From JAWKTM01 sp041399085 (lineage in GTDB: Bacteria > Planctomycetota > Planctomycetia > Pirellulales > Pirellulaceae), in contig JAWKTM010000034.1 in the NCBI GenBank assembly GCA_041399085.1, positions 10,926 through 74,925 on the forward strand: a stretch of 64,000 nucleotides of DNA. Reading direction: 5' to 3'. Position numbers and translations under genes: made by a program. The notes beneath the pieces were generated by a model that was not told the DNA's origin, did no database searches, and worked only from the letters and a program-made list of their open reading frames with translations. Below are positions 20,088-29,196 of this stretch, piece after piece (position 1 is the stretch's first letter; each line of letters opens with the position of its first letter).

Positions 20088-20324
20088 ATGCATTCAAAGC
20101 CAGTGATGGAAGCAGGCGGGGGAGAGCAGCTCCGGCATTTGGCTCACGAGCTCCACGGCCACCTGTCCGTTGTAACTTTGGGCCTCGAGTTGCTGGACGG
20201 AGTGCGCGATGACGAAGATCAGTTTCGCGAAGTCCTGACCATGATTCGCAGCGACGGCCTGGGACCGCTTAAGGCGACCGTCGCCGCGTTATTAAAGAAC
20301 GCGCGAGAAGTTCAGCAAGTCTGA
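20088..20324 (+). CDS. Small stand-alone DHp-like (histidine phospho-acceptor) protein
   Basis: 78 residues, preceded by a strong AAGGGGA ribosome binding site five bases from the ATG. LAHELHGHLSVV at residues 18-29 carries an H-box with His20. The following GLELLDGVRDD and the helical remainder match the DHp helices of the upstream kinase, which reads LARELRNPL...GLELLQQVQDD: about 13 identities in 25 positions, by eye. There is no ATP-binding or receiver domain. The simplest reading is a two-helix phospho-acceptor protein, perhaps phosphorylated in trans by the kinase that lost its own His. Alternatives are an Hpt-like shuttle or a paralogous fragment. It is co-directional with the kinase and only 29 bp away, so co-transcription is likely. 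The gene call is good; the function is inference. Confidence 0.7.
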   Translation: MHSKPVMEAGGGEQLRHLAHELHGHLSVVTLGLELLDGVRDDEDQFREVLTMIRSDGLGPLKATVAALLKNAREVQQV

Positions 20325-20330
20325 ACGGTT

Positions 20331-20385
20331 GACCGGGCGACGCGACGCTGCCCAATCGCGACGCTGCCCAGTCGAGCGCCCGGTC
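20331..20385. terminator. Bidirectional terminator-like inverted repeat between convergent genes
   Basis: GACCGGGCG (20331-20339) and CGCCCGGTC (20377-20385) are exact reverse complements. The spacer is almost entirely two direct copies of CGCGACGCTGCCCA (20341-20354, 20357-20370). It lies between the stop of the small DHp gene (+) and the stop of the esterase gene (-), which makes a termination role likely. Confidence 0.55.
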
Positions 20386-20418
20386 GAGCATTCGATCTGT
20401 TGCGAACTACGCCGCGAA

Positions 20419-22521
20419 CTACGCCGTCGCTGCCCAAGGATCGATTTGACGCAACTGTTTCGTGGCCAGCTCGCGATAACAATCGGGCAAGTCGAATTGC
20501 TGTAGCACACCCGGCACAAACGACGAAAGCGGCCAAGCGTATTGTTCCGACTGGGCGATATCCGCATACGAAGTGAGCGAGTTTTTTAACGTCACTTGGG
20601 CTACCCGCGGCGACAACAATGCGGCGAACGTGGCGGGAATCGCGCCCCATCCCTTGGCCGCCAAGTGAACTTCTTCGTGGCCGCTGTGATACAGCCACTG
20701 CACGACTCGCAGGAGATCGTGCGTTCGCTGGCCCACATAGGGATAGTCGAGCATGATCGAATGGATCGCGTAAAAGTAATCGCTGCCGTAAGGCGTCAAA
20801 TACGAATCGGCGTTGCAAGTATCGGGTTGTGATTCGCCAATGCCGCGCACGTCGCAGGTGTAAAAGGCGGCCTCGGCTTCGCTGGCCAACAGCTCGGTGA
20901 TCAACGATTCGGTCCGGAGCTCCGCATCGCTCGACTGATGCGCCACGTACAACACCGCGCGACGCGGTCCGCGCGGCGGTCGGCTGTAGTGCGGTTCGTT
21001 GCTTAGCCGATACACGATCGCTTGAATGCCCGGCTCGGTTTCGACCGCATAAGCCGTCGCGTGAGGTCGCGGATACTTCCGTCCCGAACGAGGCCGCAGA
21101 ATGCGAAAGTCGGGGACGCCGTCGCTGGGCGGCAATCGCAGCGTGGCATGAACCACCTTCCGCAACGCCTCGCCTTCCAGTCGCGGACGCTGCTCGGCCA
21201 GCTTCCGCGACTGCTCTTGGGTGAACGAAAACACCGTCCGCGAGTTCAGCTCGGACACCTGCCCGCGCGGCGTACACCACAACGTCTCGTCGTCTTCCAT
21301 CGTCAGCGCTGGTTCGGTCCGGGCGTCCGAAACCTGTGTGGCTCGATTGAACCAGCGATACATGGCTTCACGGTTCTCTTGCGAATAGCCGTGGTAGGTC
21401 GGGCCGATGAACATCGCGATTTCATCTTCGCGGCCAAGCAATTTATACAGATGCCGCAAACGTTCGTACGCTTCCTCGACGCCCCGCGCGTCGAAGTAGT
21501 CCTTTTCCTTGCCGAGAATCACCACCGGTTTCGGCGCCATCGCCGCTAGGAAGTCGTCGTGATCCAATCCGAGCGCCAACGCGCGGGGCGGACATTGTTC
21601 CGTATCGGCCGGCAACTCGTTTTCCAAATTGCGACGGAACGTGGTGACGAAGCAACTGGGCGCCGCCATCGTCCAACGCGATTCGACTCCGCACAGCCAA
21701 GTGGTCAACGTACCGCCGCCCGAGTTGCCCGTGACGCCGATGTGTTTCGGATCGACCTCCTCGCGCGTCAGCAAGTAGTCCAACGCGCGGACCCCATCCC
21801 AAGCTCGCCAAGCGCCGAAGAATTCGCCGGTGAGAAACTGTTGGTTGCCCGCCAGCAGATGCTCGCGCACACCAACGCCGACCGTCGACTTCAGATGTTC
21901 GTCCGGGTACTGAAGCCGCTCGCCTTGCCCAATCGGATCATAAATCAGCACGACGTAACCTTGCCGGGCCAAAGCCTGCGCGAACGACTGATACGCCTTC
22001 TCCGCCTTGCCATTGGACGAATGGCCGCACGTGCCCACGACGCCGGGCAGCGGCAACGATCGCCCCTTCGGCACGTACAAATTGGCCGTGACCAGAAAAT
22101 CCGGCCGGCTCTCGAAAATCACCTTTTCGATGTTGTACGTGTCCCGTTCGACGACGCCAGTGACTCGCGCATTCAGCGGCGTTTTCTCGGGCTCGGGTCC
22201 AAAGCAGTCGCGGATTTTGCGTTGAACCTGCTCGACGTACTGGCGAGCTTCGTCGGCCGTTTGCAGGGCTTGCTTACGCCGAATTCCCCGACGCTCGATC
22301 TCCCGCACGCGATCGACAAAATACTCCTGCACCATCCGGGGAAAACGATTCAGCGGCGCAAGTTGCTCGCCACCCGACGATGGATCCGCGGCGACCGAGA
22401 ATCCGCGCGTCGACTCGACCGATTCGACTAGGGCGGCAGCCAGCAAGCTCATGCCGCTGGCTTGCAGCCAATGGCGGCGAGTAAATCCAAATGGTTCGAC
22501 AGAGCGCGAGGCGCGGCGCAT
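20419..22521 (-). CDS. Tat-exported tandem alpha/beta hydrolase, acetyl-xylan-esterase-like
   Basis: The start at 22521 is chosen because AAAGGAG lies six bases upstream; it gives 700 residues. A Tat-type leader (FTRRHWLQASGMSLLAAAL) predicts export. Residues ~110-410 form an alpha/beta hydrolase domain with a nucleophile elbow GVTGNSGGGT, a downstream Asp in ILGKEKDYFDARG and a His in GPTYHGYSQ. This is the arrangement of the acetyl xylan esterase / planctomycete dienelactone-hydrolase-like family. Residues ~470-700 look like a second hydrolase fold (RGIGESQPD, AAKGWGAIPA) in which the nucleophile is degenerate. Likely role: deacetylation of complex polysaccharide outside the cytoplasm. The stop codon lies in a 12-bp tandem duplication (20402-20425). 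It sits between two kinase genes but is transcribed with the second one. Confidence 0.75.
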   Translation of the reverse strand: MRRASRSVEPFGFTRRHWLQASGMSLLAAALVESVESTRGFSVAADPSSGGEQLAPLNRFPRMVQEYFVDRVREIERRGIRRKQALQTADEARQYVEQVQRKIRDCFGPEPEKTPLNARVTGVVERDTYNIEKVIFESRPDFLVTANLYVPKGRSLPLPGVVGTCGHSSNGKAEKAYQSFAQALARQGYVVLIYDPIGQGERLQYPDEHLKSTVGVGVREHLLAGNQQFLTGEFFGAWRAWDGVRALDYLLTREEVDPKHIGVTGNSGGGTLTTWLCGVESRWTMAAPSCFVTTFRRNLENELPADTEQCPPRALALGLDHDDFLAAMAPKPVVILGKEKDYFDARGVEEAYERLRHLYKLLGREDEIAMFIGPTYHGYSQENREAMYRWFNRATQVSDARTEPALTMEDDETLWCTPRGQVSELNSRTVFSFTQEQSRKLAEQRPRLEGEALRKVVHATLRLPPSDGVPDFRILRPRSGRKYPRPHATAYAVETEPGIQAIVYRLSNEPHYSRPPRGPRRAVLYVAHQSSDAELRTESLITELLASEAEAAFYTCDVRGIGESQPDTCNADSYLTPYGSDYFYAIHSIMLDYPYVGQRTHDLLRVVQWLYHSGHEEVHLAAKGWGAIPATFAALLSPRVAQVTLKNSLTSYADIAQSEQYAWPLSSFVPGVLQQFDLPDCYRELATKQLRQIDPWAATA

Positions 22522-22590
22522 GGGAAGCTCCTTTACGGCGAGTAACAACGGCAAGCGGCCGACGAATTCGACACCGAAGATGATACCGCG

Positions 22591-24816
22591 CTATGCCGGA
22601 CGCCGCTGTTTCGTGGCTTCCAAAATGGCGGCTCGCAATTGGTCCAACGTCGTCGGCTTGGTCAGCACCGTGTCCGGCCGTTCCGAATCGTCGCAGTCTT
22701 CCAGCGCCGTCAGCTCGGACCAACCCGAGACCAGGAATACGGGCGTCTCGGGCTTCAGTTGCTTGATCGCGTGCGTCACGCGTCGCCCGTCCATGCCGGG
22801 CATGCCGAGGTCGGTAATGACCAAGTCGTAGTTGCGTTTCTGGAACAAATCCAAGCCGCAAGGGCCGCTTTCGGCAAGGTCGACGCGCTGCCCGAGCGAA
22901 CCCAGCAGCGCGGCCATCGACGGCCGCACGCGTTCGTCGTCGTCGATATACAGAATCTGCAGGAAGGGCAATTCTTCGTCATCGTGCCCCGGCTCGGCCG
23001 ACGCGCAGGAGGCACTGGCGATCGGCAACGTGATCCGAAATCTCGTGCCGCGCGAGGGCTCGCTTTCTGCCTCGATCCGTCCGCCGTGCGACTTGATGAT
23101 GCCGTGGCAGACGCTCAAACCCAAACCGGAGCCGGTCGGTTTCGTCGTGAAGAACGGCTCGAAACACCGCTTCAATTCCGTTTGGGACATGCCGTAACCA
23201 GTATCCTCCAGCTCGACGGTTACGGTGTCTCCATCGCGGCGCGAACGCAGTCGGATCGAGCCGCCAATCGGCATCGCATCGACCGCGTTAAAAATCAAAT
23301 TGATAAACACCTGACGTAATTCGGACGCGACGCCATGCACCGGCGCATCGTCCTGGATATCCATTTGAAAGTCGATCGTGCGGCCCGTGTTGCAGGCTTC
23401 GTCGCGCCATTTCGGCTGAGTCAGCGGCCCGAGCTCGCGCAACAAATTGGGCAGCAACACCAGTTCCTTGGTCAGCTCATACGAATGCGGCCGATAGAAT
23501 GACTGCAATCGACGCACGATTTCGGCGGCATCATGAGCGCCGGTCAAAATCCACGCGATGCCCTGATGCACCTCGGGTGTGAGGTCGGGACTTCGGAACA
23601 GCACTTCGCCATGAGCCAGTACGGGCGCGAGGGCGTTGTTCAAATCATGAGCGACGCCACTGGCCATCTGCCCCAAGGCCCGCAGGCGTTCCTGCTGAAT
23701 GACTTGCTCCTGCGTTTCATGCAGTTCGCGCAGCGCGATTTCAAGCTGGCTGTTGCTGTCCCGCAAACTTTCCTCGATGCGCTGCCGCCGTACCGCGCTG
23801 GCGAACAGGTGCGAAACCAGCTTGAGCTGACCTTCCAGTTCCTTGTCGAACTGCTGCTCGTTCGACAGAAAATGAAAGCTGACCAGCCCCATCGTTTTGC
23901 CGCCGATCGACATCGGCAATCGGATCGCGGCCTTCGTCTGAACCCGCTCGAAGAACCGCCGCTCGGCGATCTGCATCTCGGGCAACCGCTCGACATCGGG
24001 AACGAAGACCGCCTGCCGTTGGCTCAGCAAAGCGCCAATCGATCCGAACTCGTGCAATTCAACCCGCTGAAGTCGCTGACGGATCGAACGCCGCGGATCG
24101 GCCACCCATTCGTATTCGCAGTAATAGAACTGGTCATCCTCGGCCAGCAACAACAACAGCGCCCGCTCGGCCCCCAGGAATTCGGCCACCGTCGCCAACG
24201 CGCGGTCGAAGGTCTCGTCCACTTGGTCGACCGCGACGTTGATAAAATCAGTGGAAATCTGCGAGATAATCTGCTGAAACCGCAACTGAGCCGCCAGCCG
24301 CGATTCGGTCCGCTTACGGCTGGTTATGTCCCGCGTGGTTCCCTCGATCGCGATCGGTATGCCGTCGATGCCGCGTGCGAAATGACATTTCACCTCCGTA
24401 TGGATGATCGTGCCGTCCAAGCGATACTCGTCCAGCTCGAATGTCTGGGGCCCCGTCTGATGGCCGGCCAATTCCCGCTCCAACTGCCGATACAGCGATT
24501 GATACGAGCGGCGCAAGGACTCGGCGGTCATCCCATCCGCAATCGGCTGCGCGCACTTGTCTTCGGGCGACATGCCATAGACTTGCCAAGTGGCCGGGCT
24601 GGAATAATTGACGCGCATCCGAATCTTGGGCTCGGCCGACAGCAACGCTTCTTCCAGCGAATATTCGCCACGACGAATCGCCCAAAAAGCCTCGGGCATC
24701 CCATCCAGATCGACGCGCCACAAAATGTCGGGGCAACTGGCGATCAGTTGTTGGTAGCGAGTCGCCAAGCGCGAAGCGGGATCGGAGTCATCCGCCTCTT
24801 GATACGGACCATCCAA
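22591..24816 (-). CDS. PAS-GAF hybrid histidine kinase with receiver domain
   Basis: 741 residues from a TTG at 24816. It contains a PAS/PAC domain (residues ~20-170), a GAF domain (~185-345), a short coiled coil, DHp with an intact acceptor His in GVAHDLNNALAPVL, an ATP-binding domain (NLIFNAVDAM, EDTGYGM, GSGLGLSVCHGI) and a C-terminal receiver domain with Asp in VITDLGMPGMDG. It should be a soluble, functional hybrid kinase. The same frame continues upstream to an ATG at 24918 and would add a coiled-coil-like start (MNHYQDNATRHELLETIARL), but a TAA at 24841-24843 interrupts it. Either the gene has a nonsense change (CAA to TAA is one step), or the TTG is used. The esterase gene follows 69 bp downstream on the same strand. 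Confidence 0.85.
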   Translation of the reverse strand: MDGPYQEADDSDPASRLATRYQQLIASCPDILWRVDLDGMPEAFWAIRRGEYSLEEALLSAEPKIRMRVNYSSPATWQVYGMSPEDKCAQPIADGMTAESLRRSYQSLYRQLERELAGHQTGPQTFELDEYRLDGTIIHTEVKCHFARGIDGIPIAIEGTTRDITSRKRTESRLAAQLRFQQIISQISTDFINVAVDQVDETFDRALATVAEFLGAERALLLLLAEDDQFYYCEYEWVADPRRSIRQRLQRVELHEFGSIGALLSQRQAVFVPDVERLPEMQIAERRFFERVQTKAAIRLPMSIGGKTMGLVSFHFLSNEQQFDKELEGQLKLVSHLFASAVRRQRIEESLRDSNSQLEIALRELHETQEQVIQQERLRALGQMASGVAHDLNNALAPVLAHGEVLFRSPDLTPEVHQGIAWILTGAHDAAEIVRRLQSFYRPHSYELTKELVLLPNLLRELGPLTQPKWRDEACNTGRTIDFQMDIQDDAPVHGVASELRQVFINLIFNAVDAMPIGGSIRLRSRRDGDTVTVELEDTGYGMSQTELKRCFEPFFTTKPTGSGLGLSVCHGIIKSHGGRIEAESEPSRGTRFRITLPIASASCASAEPGHDDEELPFLQILYIDDDERVRPSMAALLGSLGQRVDLAESGPCGLDLFQKRNYDLVITDLGMPGMDGRRVTHAIKQLKPETPVFLVSGWSELTALEDCDDSERPDTVLTKPTTLDQLRAAILEATKQRRPA

Positions 24817-24948
24817 ATCGACGGTTACGGCTTGGGTAAGTTACTCGATCTGCCCTTCCAATCGAGCGATGGTTTCTAGCAACTCGTGGCGAGTTGCGTT
24901 GTCCTGATAGTGATTCATATTGCTACGCGCGAACCCACGCGGCGTCGA

Positions 24949-25038
24949 AATTGGTTGCGGCTTTGACTATGCCCCTGTCTCTTCCCGCATGGAGCCGATG
25001 ACGAACGCCTAATGCAGAAGTGGTTGCCGCAACCAATT
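24949..25038. repeat. 13-bp perfect inverted repeat flanking 64 bp
   Basis: AATTGGTTGCGGC (24949-24961) and its exact reverse complement GCCGCAACCAATT (25026-25038) face each other across 64 bp, in the gap between the ATPase gene (stop at 25119) and the hybrid kinase gene. The right arm also forms a small local hairpin with the preceding GGTTG. Possible roles are a terminator of the ATPase gene, an operator for the kinase gene, or the ends of a tiny element. No target-site duplication is obvious. Confidence 0.6.
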
Positions 25039-25118
25039 GTGGCGAAATCATCTTAGCATCCACAAGAAAGGCGCGACAAGTCAACTTTGGCAACATGCGC
25101 GCGCCCGCGAGCTCCCTG

Positions 25119-27585
25119 CTATCGCCGCGCGTCAAACGCCGGTTCCGCGAGTCCGTTCGCGCCAACATGCCACGGTGTCCAGACCAACGCCACCTGCTCC
25201 ACGGTCAAGTCCGACTTGCGCGGCTTGATCGGCAATTCGGCGATCTCCAGCGAATCGCCGTCGAAGCTGGCTTTGAGCGTTTCCGTGTCCGTTTGGAATT
25301 GTTGCTCCAGTTCGGCCAACTGCTGCCGGAGCGTCTCGACATTCTCCTGAGCTTGCGTCACGTCGCTCTTTTCCTTCGCGATCTTGGTCGCCGAACGAAC
25401 GGAGGTGGCGGCTCGCGACATATTCGTGGCGCTTACCATTTTGCGACCGAGCAACGCTCCCAACAACGTCGTGCCGATTGACATCGCCGTGCTCAGCGTC
25501 TGGTGCGAAACCTGCTCCTTCTCCTTCTCGACGCGCTGCTCGGCTTTGCGAATACGTTCCTCCAAGCTGGCCAACTTCGGCGCGTACTTCTGCCGCAGCT
25601 TCTCGACCTCGATGTCGCGAGTTTCAAACGCCCGCTGCTTCAACCGCACGCGAAAATCGCCCTCGGTCTCCCCCGCCGCGGATTTCTCCTTGAGCGCCTT
25701 GCATTCATATAACGACAGCGACCGGTCGCGATACAACGCGTTCTTCAACGCCGTCTTCCACGACGAATAATTTCGCGATTGTGTCAGCTCGCTCGGCAGA
25801 TCCGCGAACTGGGCTTCACCAACCGGAGCGGGCTCGAACGACAGCGAATCGTAGTCCAGCGAATCGGCTTCGGCCCACACATCGTCGGGCAAGCCGTCCG
25901 CGGCACTAACCAACATCGCGGCCGTCTCCCACGAATCCACATTGGCCGGCGAACTCACATAATGCACGCGAGCCAGTCCGAACAACGCGGGCCGATACAT
26001 CAACGGCCCTTCGCCGACCGTGCGGCTTGGCGCCAAAAACAATTCTTCAATCCCCGGCGGCACGACGGGCCGAATGCCTCCCGAAGCGCCGGCAGTCACG
26101 GCCGCTCGCGAAAATGACGCGGCGCCTTCTCCTAGCTCGGCCGCTGCCGCTCGGCGCGATTCCATTAATGTTTCAATCTGAGCTCGCGTGAGCGGCCCAC
26201 GAAGATAGGACAGCGCCCAGCGAGTTTGAAACACGGTGGGAGCGTCGTCGTGGACGTTGTTCATCAGAAATACGCGATTCCCCAATCCAGACAGAATCGC
26301 CTCGGTGCGCTGCCGATCGAAGGTCACGCCGGCCGTGGACGAGGCGCCTTCTAGTCCGTCCAACACGCGCGCCTTGTCTCGTTCCGTCTGCAACCGGCCC
26401 AAAAACCAAGTGCCCGCGTTCGAGAGACCCTTGTAGTCCAAGTCCACCGGGTTCTGCGTCGCCAACACACACCCCAAACCATAAGCCCGAGCTTGCTCTA
26501 ACAGCGTCAGCATCGGCGTCTTGCTCGGCGGATTGGCCGTGGGCGGAAAGTATCCAAACACTTCGTCCATGTATAACAAAGCTCGCAGACTGCTTCGTGC
26601 CCGGCTGGTGAACGCATCCACGCAATCACTTCGTTCAACAGCGTGGTTACAAAAAGAACATTCGCTCGGCGTCGGATAGATGAGCAATCGAGATGATGGA
26701 TAGCCGCGGCCGTCCCTCGCGTGTGTGCAACAGCCGTTGAATGTCGAGCGGTTCTCGAGCCATGCACCAAATCCCGGTGAGGCCATTACATTGTTCAGAC
26801 GCATCGACAATTCAAAACGATCGGCCGCCGGAAAGATCGTCTCCAAATCCATCACGCAAACGGCATCGAGTTCAACTGGCGTGGAGTCTGGATCTCGCGA
26901 ATCAGACCACCCAAATCCAGATTACGTCCTTTCGCGCCAAGCCCGATCCAACAGCGAGCTGACTAAGATGTGTTCGCGGCTCCGTAGCGGGTCCGCTTGG
27001 ATTCCTAACAGCGCTAGCAACCCGCCGGCCGCCGACATGATGCATTCGCGCAGCGCGTCGGCGTCGTTCAACACGGCGGGCGGCGGCGCCGAGAATGACC
27101 GTAGCACGGTCAGCGGCAAGCCCGCGTTGCTGCCCGGCGTGTAGATCGATATATCCGCGGACGAACGATAACGCTCGATCCGATCCGGCGATTGCCCCCA
27201 ATCGGCCAAACCTTTTCTCCACAAGTCGGCCGTCCGCTTGGCGAACTGGTCGGGCGTCAAGCCATGTCGAGCGGCTTCATTGGCATCCACCCAGGGCTGA
27301 AAGTCCGCAGCCTGAAGTTGTGGAACGTTAGCAGCAGATTTCCTAAGTCGCCCTTGGGGTCGATTGCGATAGCCGGGATGCCGTCAATGGCGGCTTCCTC
27401 TAGCAACGTCAGGCACAACCCCGTCTTGCCGCTGCCCGTCATCCCCACGCAAACGGCGTGCGTCGTCAATCCTGGAGTCATATAGCAATTAATTCGTCAC
27501 GAACCGCCGCTCGGTCCATGCTTTCTGGCATTGTTTGCCGCCAAGATAAAAAGCTCCCAGCTTCCTCATAGTCTTGCATCGTCAT
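25119..27585 (-). pseudogene. HerA/TraG-like ATPase (DUF87/DUF853 type), multiply frameshifted
   Basis: The protein can be read in pieces from an ATG at about 27585. A YEKLGAFYLGGK-like start is followed by the Walker A stretch GMTGSGKTGLCLTLLEEAA, then KGDLGNLLLTF, a middle part at 26922-27290 (IYTPGSNAGLPLTVLRSF), and a long intact C-terminal part (25119-26855) with the Walker B-like LRALLYMDEVFGYFPPTAN and LATQNPVDLDYKGLSNAG. The last ~200 residues are a coiled coil (LEERIRKAEQRVEKEKEQ; QLAELEQQFQTD) plus a small glycine-rich hydrophobic segment. Members are ~800-residue ATPases of the HerA/TraG group that probably translocate DNA or remodel a partner. At least five indels and one in-frame TAA (about 27492) break the N-terminal third. 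These may be sequencing errors, since the peptide sequence stays conserved. Confidence 0.75.
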
Positions 27586-27657
27586 GATCTCAGTGTCGTT
27601 CTTCGCTTCGAGTAGGGTCAGGTGCTATATTTGTCCGGCTTTCGGCAACTCTATTTT

Positions 27658-29110
27658 TCAGTGTTCCGCTTCAACGTCCCAAATCATTCGCTCGCACATC
27701 CGCCAACTTCTTAGCCACAGCTTCTCGCGAAACTCAACCACCAGCGGTTGATGCTCGGGCATTTCGGCCAAGTTCGTGGCTGCCGATCACCATGTCAAAC
27801 AACTCGCTGCCCCCTGCGCCATCTCCGCTGTACTGAATGTACGCTCAACGGCACTCCTCACGCAAAAGATAGCCTTTGCCGTTCACGGAGAAAGCGTTTC
27901 AGCGCACCGTATGGTCCAAGTCGTCCAACATGGCGGAAATATCGCGTCCCTGCAATCGTGGAGCTGGAACTTCCAACCCGCATAGCGTGGCGGTCGTGGG
28001 ATACAGATCCAACAACTCGACCAGCGAATTGCAGACGGCCGTTGGCTTTCCAGGCACGCGGATAATCAGCGGAACTTTCGCCGATTCCTCGTGCAAGCCT
28101 TACCTTGGCCCAAAATCGTGCTCGCTCAAATGATACCCATGATCGCTGGTAAAGATCACAATCGTGTTGTCTTCAAGCTCCCGCGTCGCGCAGCGTCTGA
28201 AGCACCTGCCGACTTCTGTGCATCCATATAGGCGACTCGAAGCGTAATAAGCTTCGACAATGGCCTTCCGTTGCTTCGGCCTGTCCATCTTCATGTTGAC
28301 GCTGGTCTTATAGTTGATCCCGGCCTTGGGGATATCATCCCAATCGCCAGCCACCTTTTCCGGCGCAACATCATCTCCGCATGAGGGTAGCGCGAAGCAA
28401 ATCTTGGGAGCTACAAAACGCACGTGAGGACGCACGAACCCACGCCCAGAAAGAAACGCCGATCCTTGTTTCCTTTGGCGAATCAACTCGCATGCTGGCG
28501 GTTCGGCCATCCGAATGAACCAGATCGTCTCCGTCGGCTTGGACATAAACGAAGGTGTTGCCGCCAACCACTGGTTTCTTGCCGTCGGGGTTGCCTTCCA
28601 GCGTCTCGCCCATGCCGGCCGCTTTCCATTCCGGCCCTGGACTGTTAAATCGTTCGCTCCACGAGCGAGGATCGTCCTCGCCGTCCGTCCCCGCTTCGAT
28701 GCCGCCGGGCACGCCCATGTGGAATATCTTGCTGACCCTCGGTTTCGGGAAATCTCAGCATCTCTTGAAATGTTCGGCCCAAGTCGTCGGTCGCCGATCG
28801 CCTTCCGCGGACTCACATATCCTAGGACGCCGGTCGCGTGCGGATAGTAGCCCGGACATGAACGACCTTTTTTCGCGCGAAGCGCGCCCGCACAGGTGCC
28901 TTGGCAATAGGCCTGTGTAAAACGCGTTCCACTTTCCGCCAAGGGTGGATGTTCGGCGTGCGACAGACGGCGGTGTTGCCGTAGCAAGACAATGCCGTCG
29001 GTGTTAGATCATCGGAAATAATGAACAGATGTTATAGGGATGGCCGTCTGGACTTCGGCCCGCACGACATTCGTGACACAAGCAAGAACAAAGCTTGCCA
29101 AGGCCGTCAC
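27658..29110 (-). pseudogene. Iduronate-2-sulfatase-like sulfatase, multiply frameshifted
   Basis: Reading across frames gives a signal peptide (FVLACVTNVVRA, then EVQ), DDLTPTALSCYGN, LAESGTRFTQAYCQGT, GYYPHATGVLGYVSPRK, FHMGVPGGIEAGTDG, GFVRPHVPFVAPK, EDNTIVIFTSDHGYHL and VPLIIRVPG, in the order of iduronate-2-sulfatase-like enzymes. The stop is at 27658; the start near 29110 is uncertain. The C-x-P-S-R site that matures to formylglycine is garbled (28870-28900 reads about C-G-R-A-S-R), so the sequence as given would be inactive. Frames change at least eight times. It lies next to, and on the same strand as, a two-domain esterase, which fits a polysaccharide-degradation pair. Whether this is decay or bad sequence cannot be settled from the window. 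Confidence 0.72.
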
Positions 29111-29196
29111 ACAGAACGGTCGATTGGCCTATTAGATGCGTATCATTCGATTTCACTCCGACTGAAGGATTCAGCTCGATGAATGGGTAAACCTCG

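Noticed and set aside
24841..24843. Programmed recoding of the TAA in the second kinase gene
   Set aside because: TAA is not a usual recoding stop, there is no evident stimulatory structure, and sequence quality drops right here.
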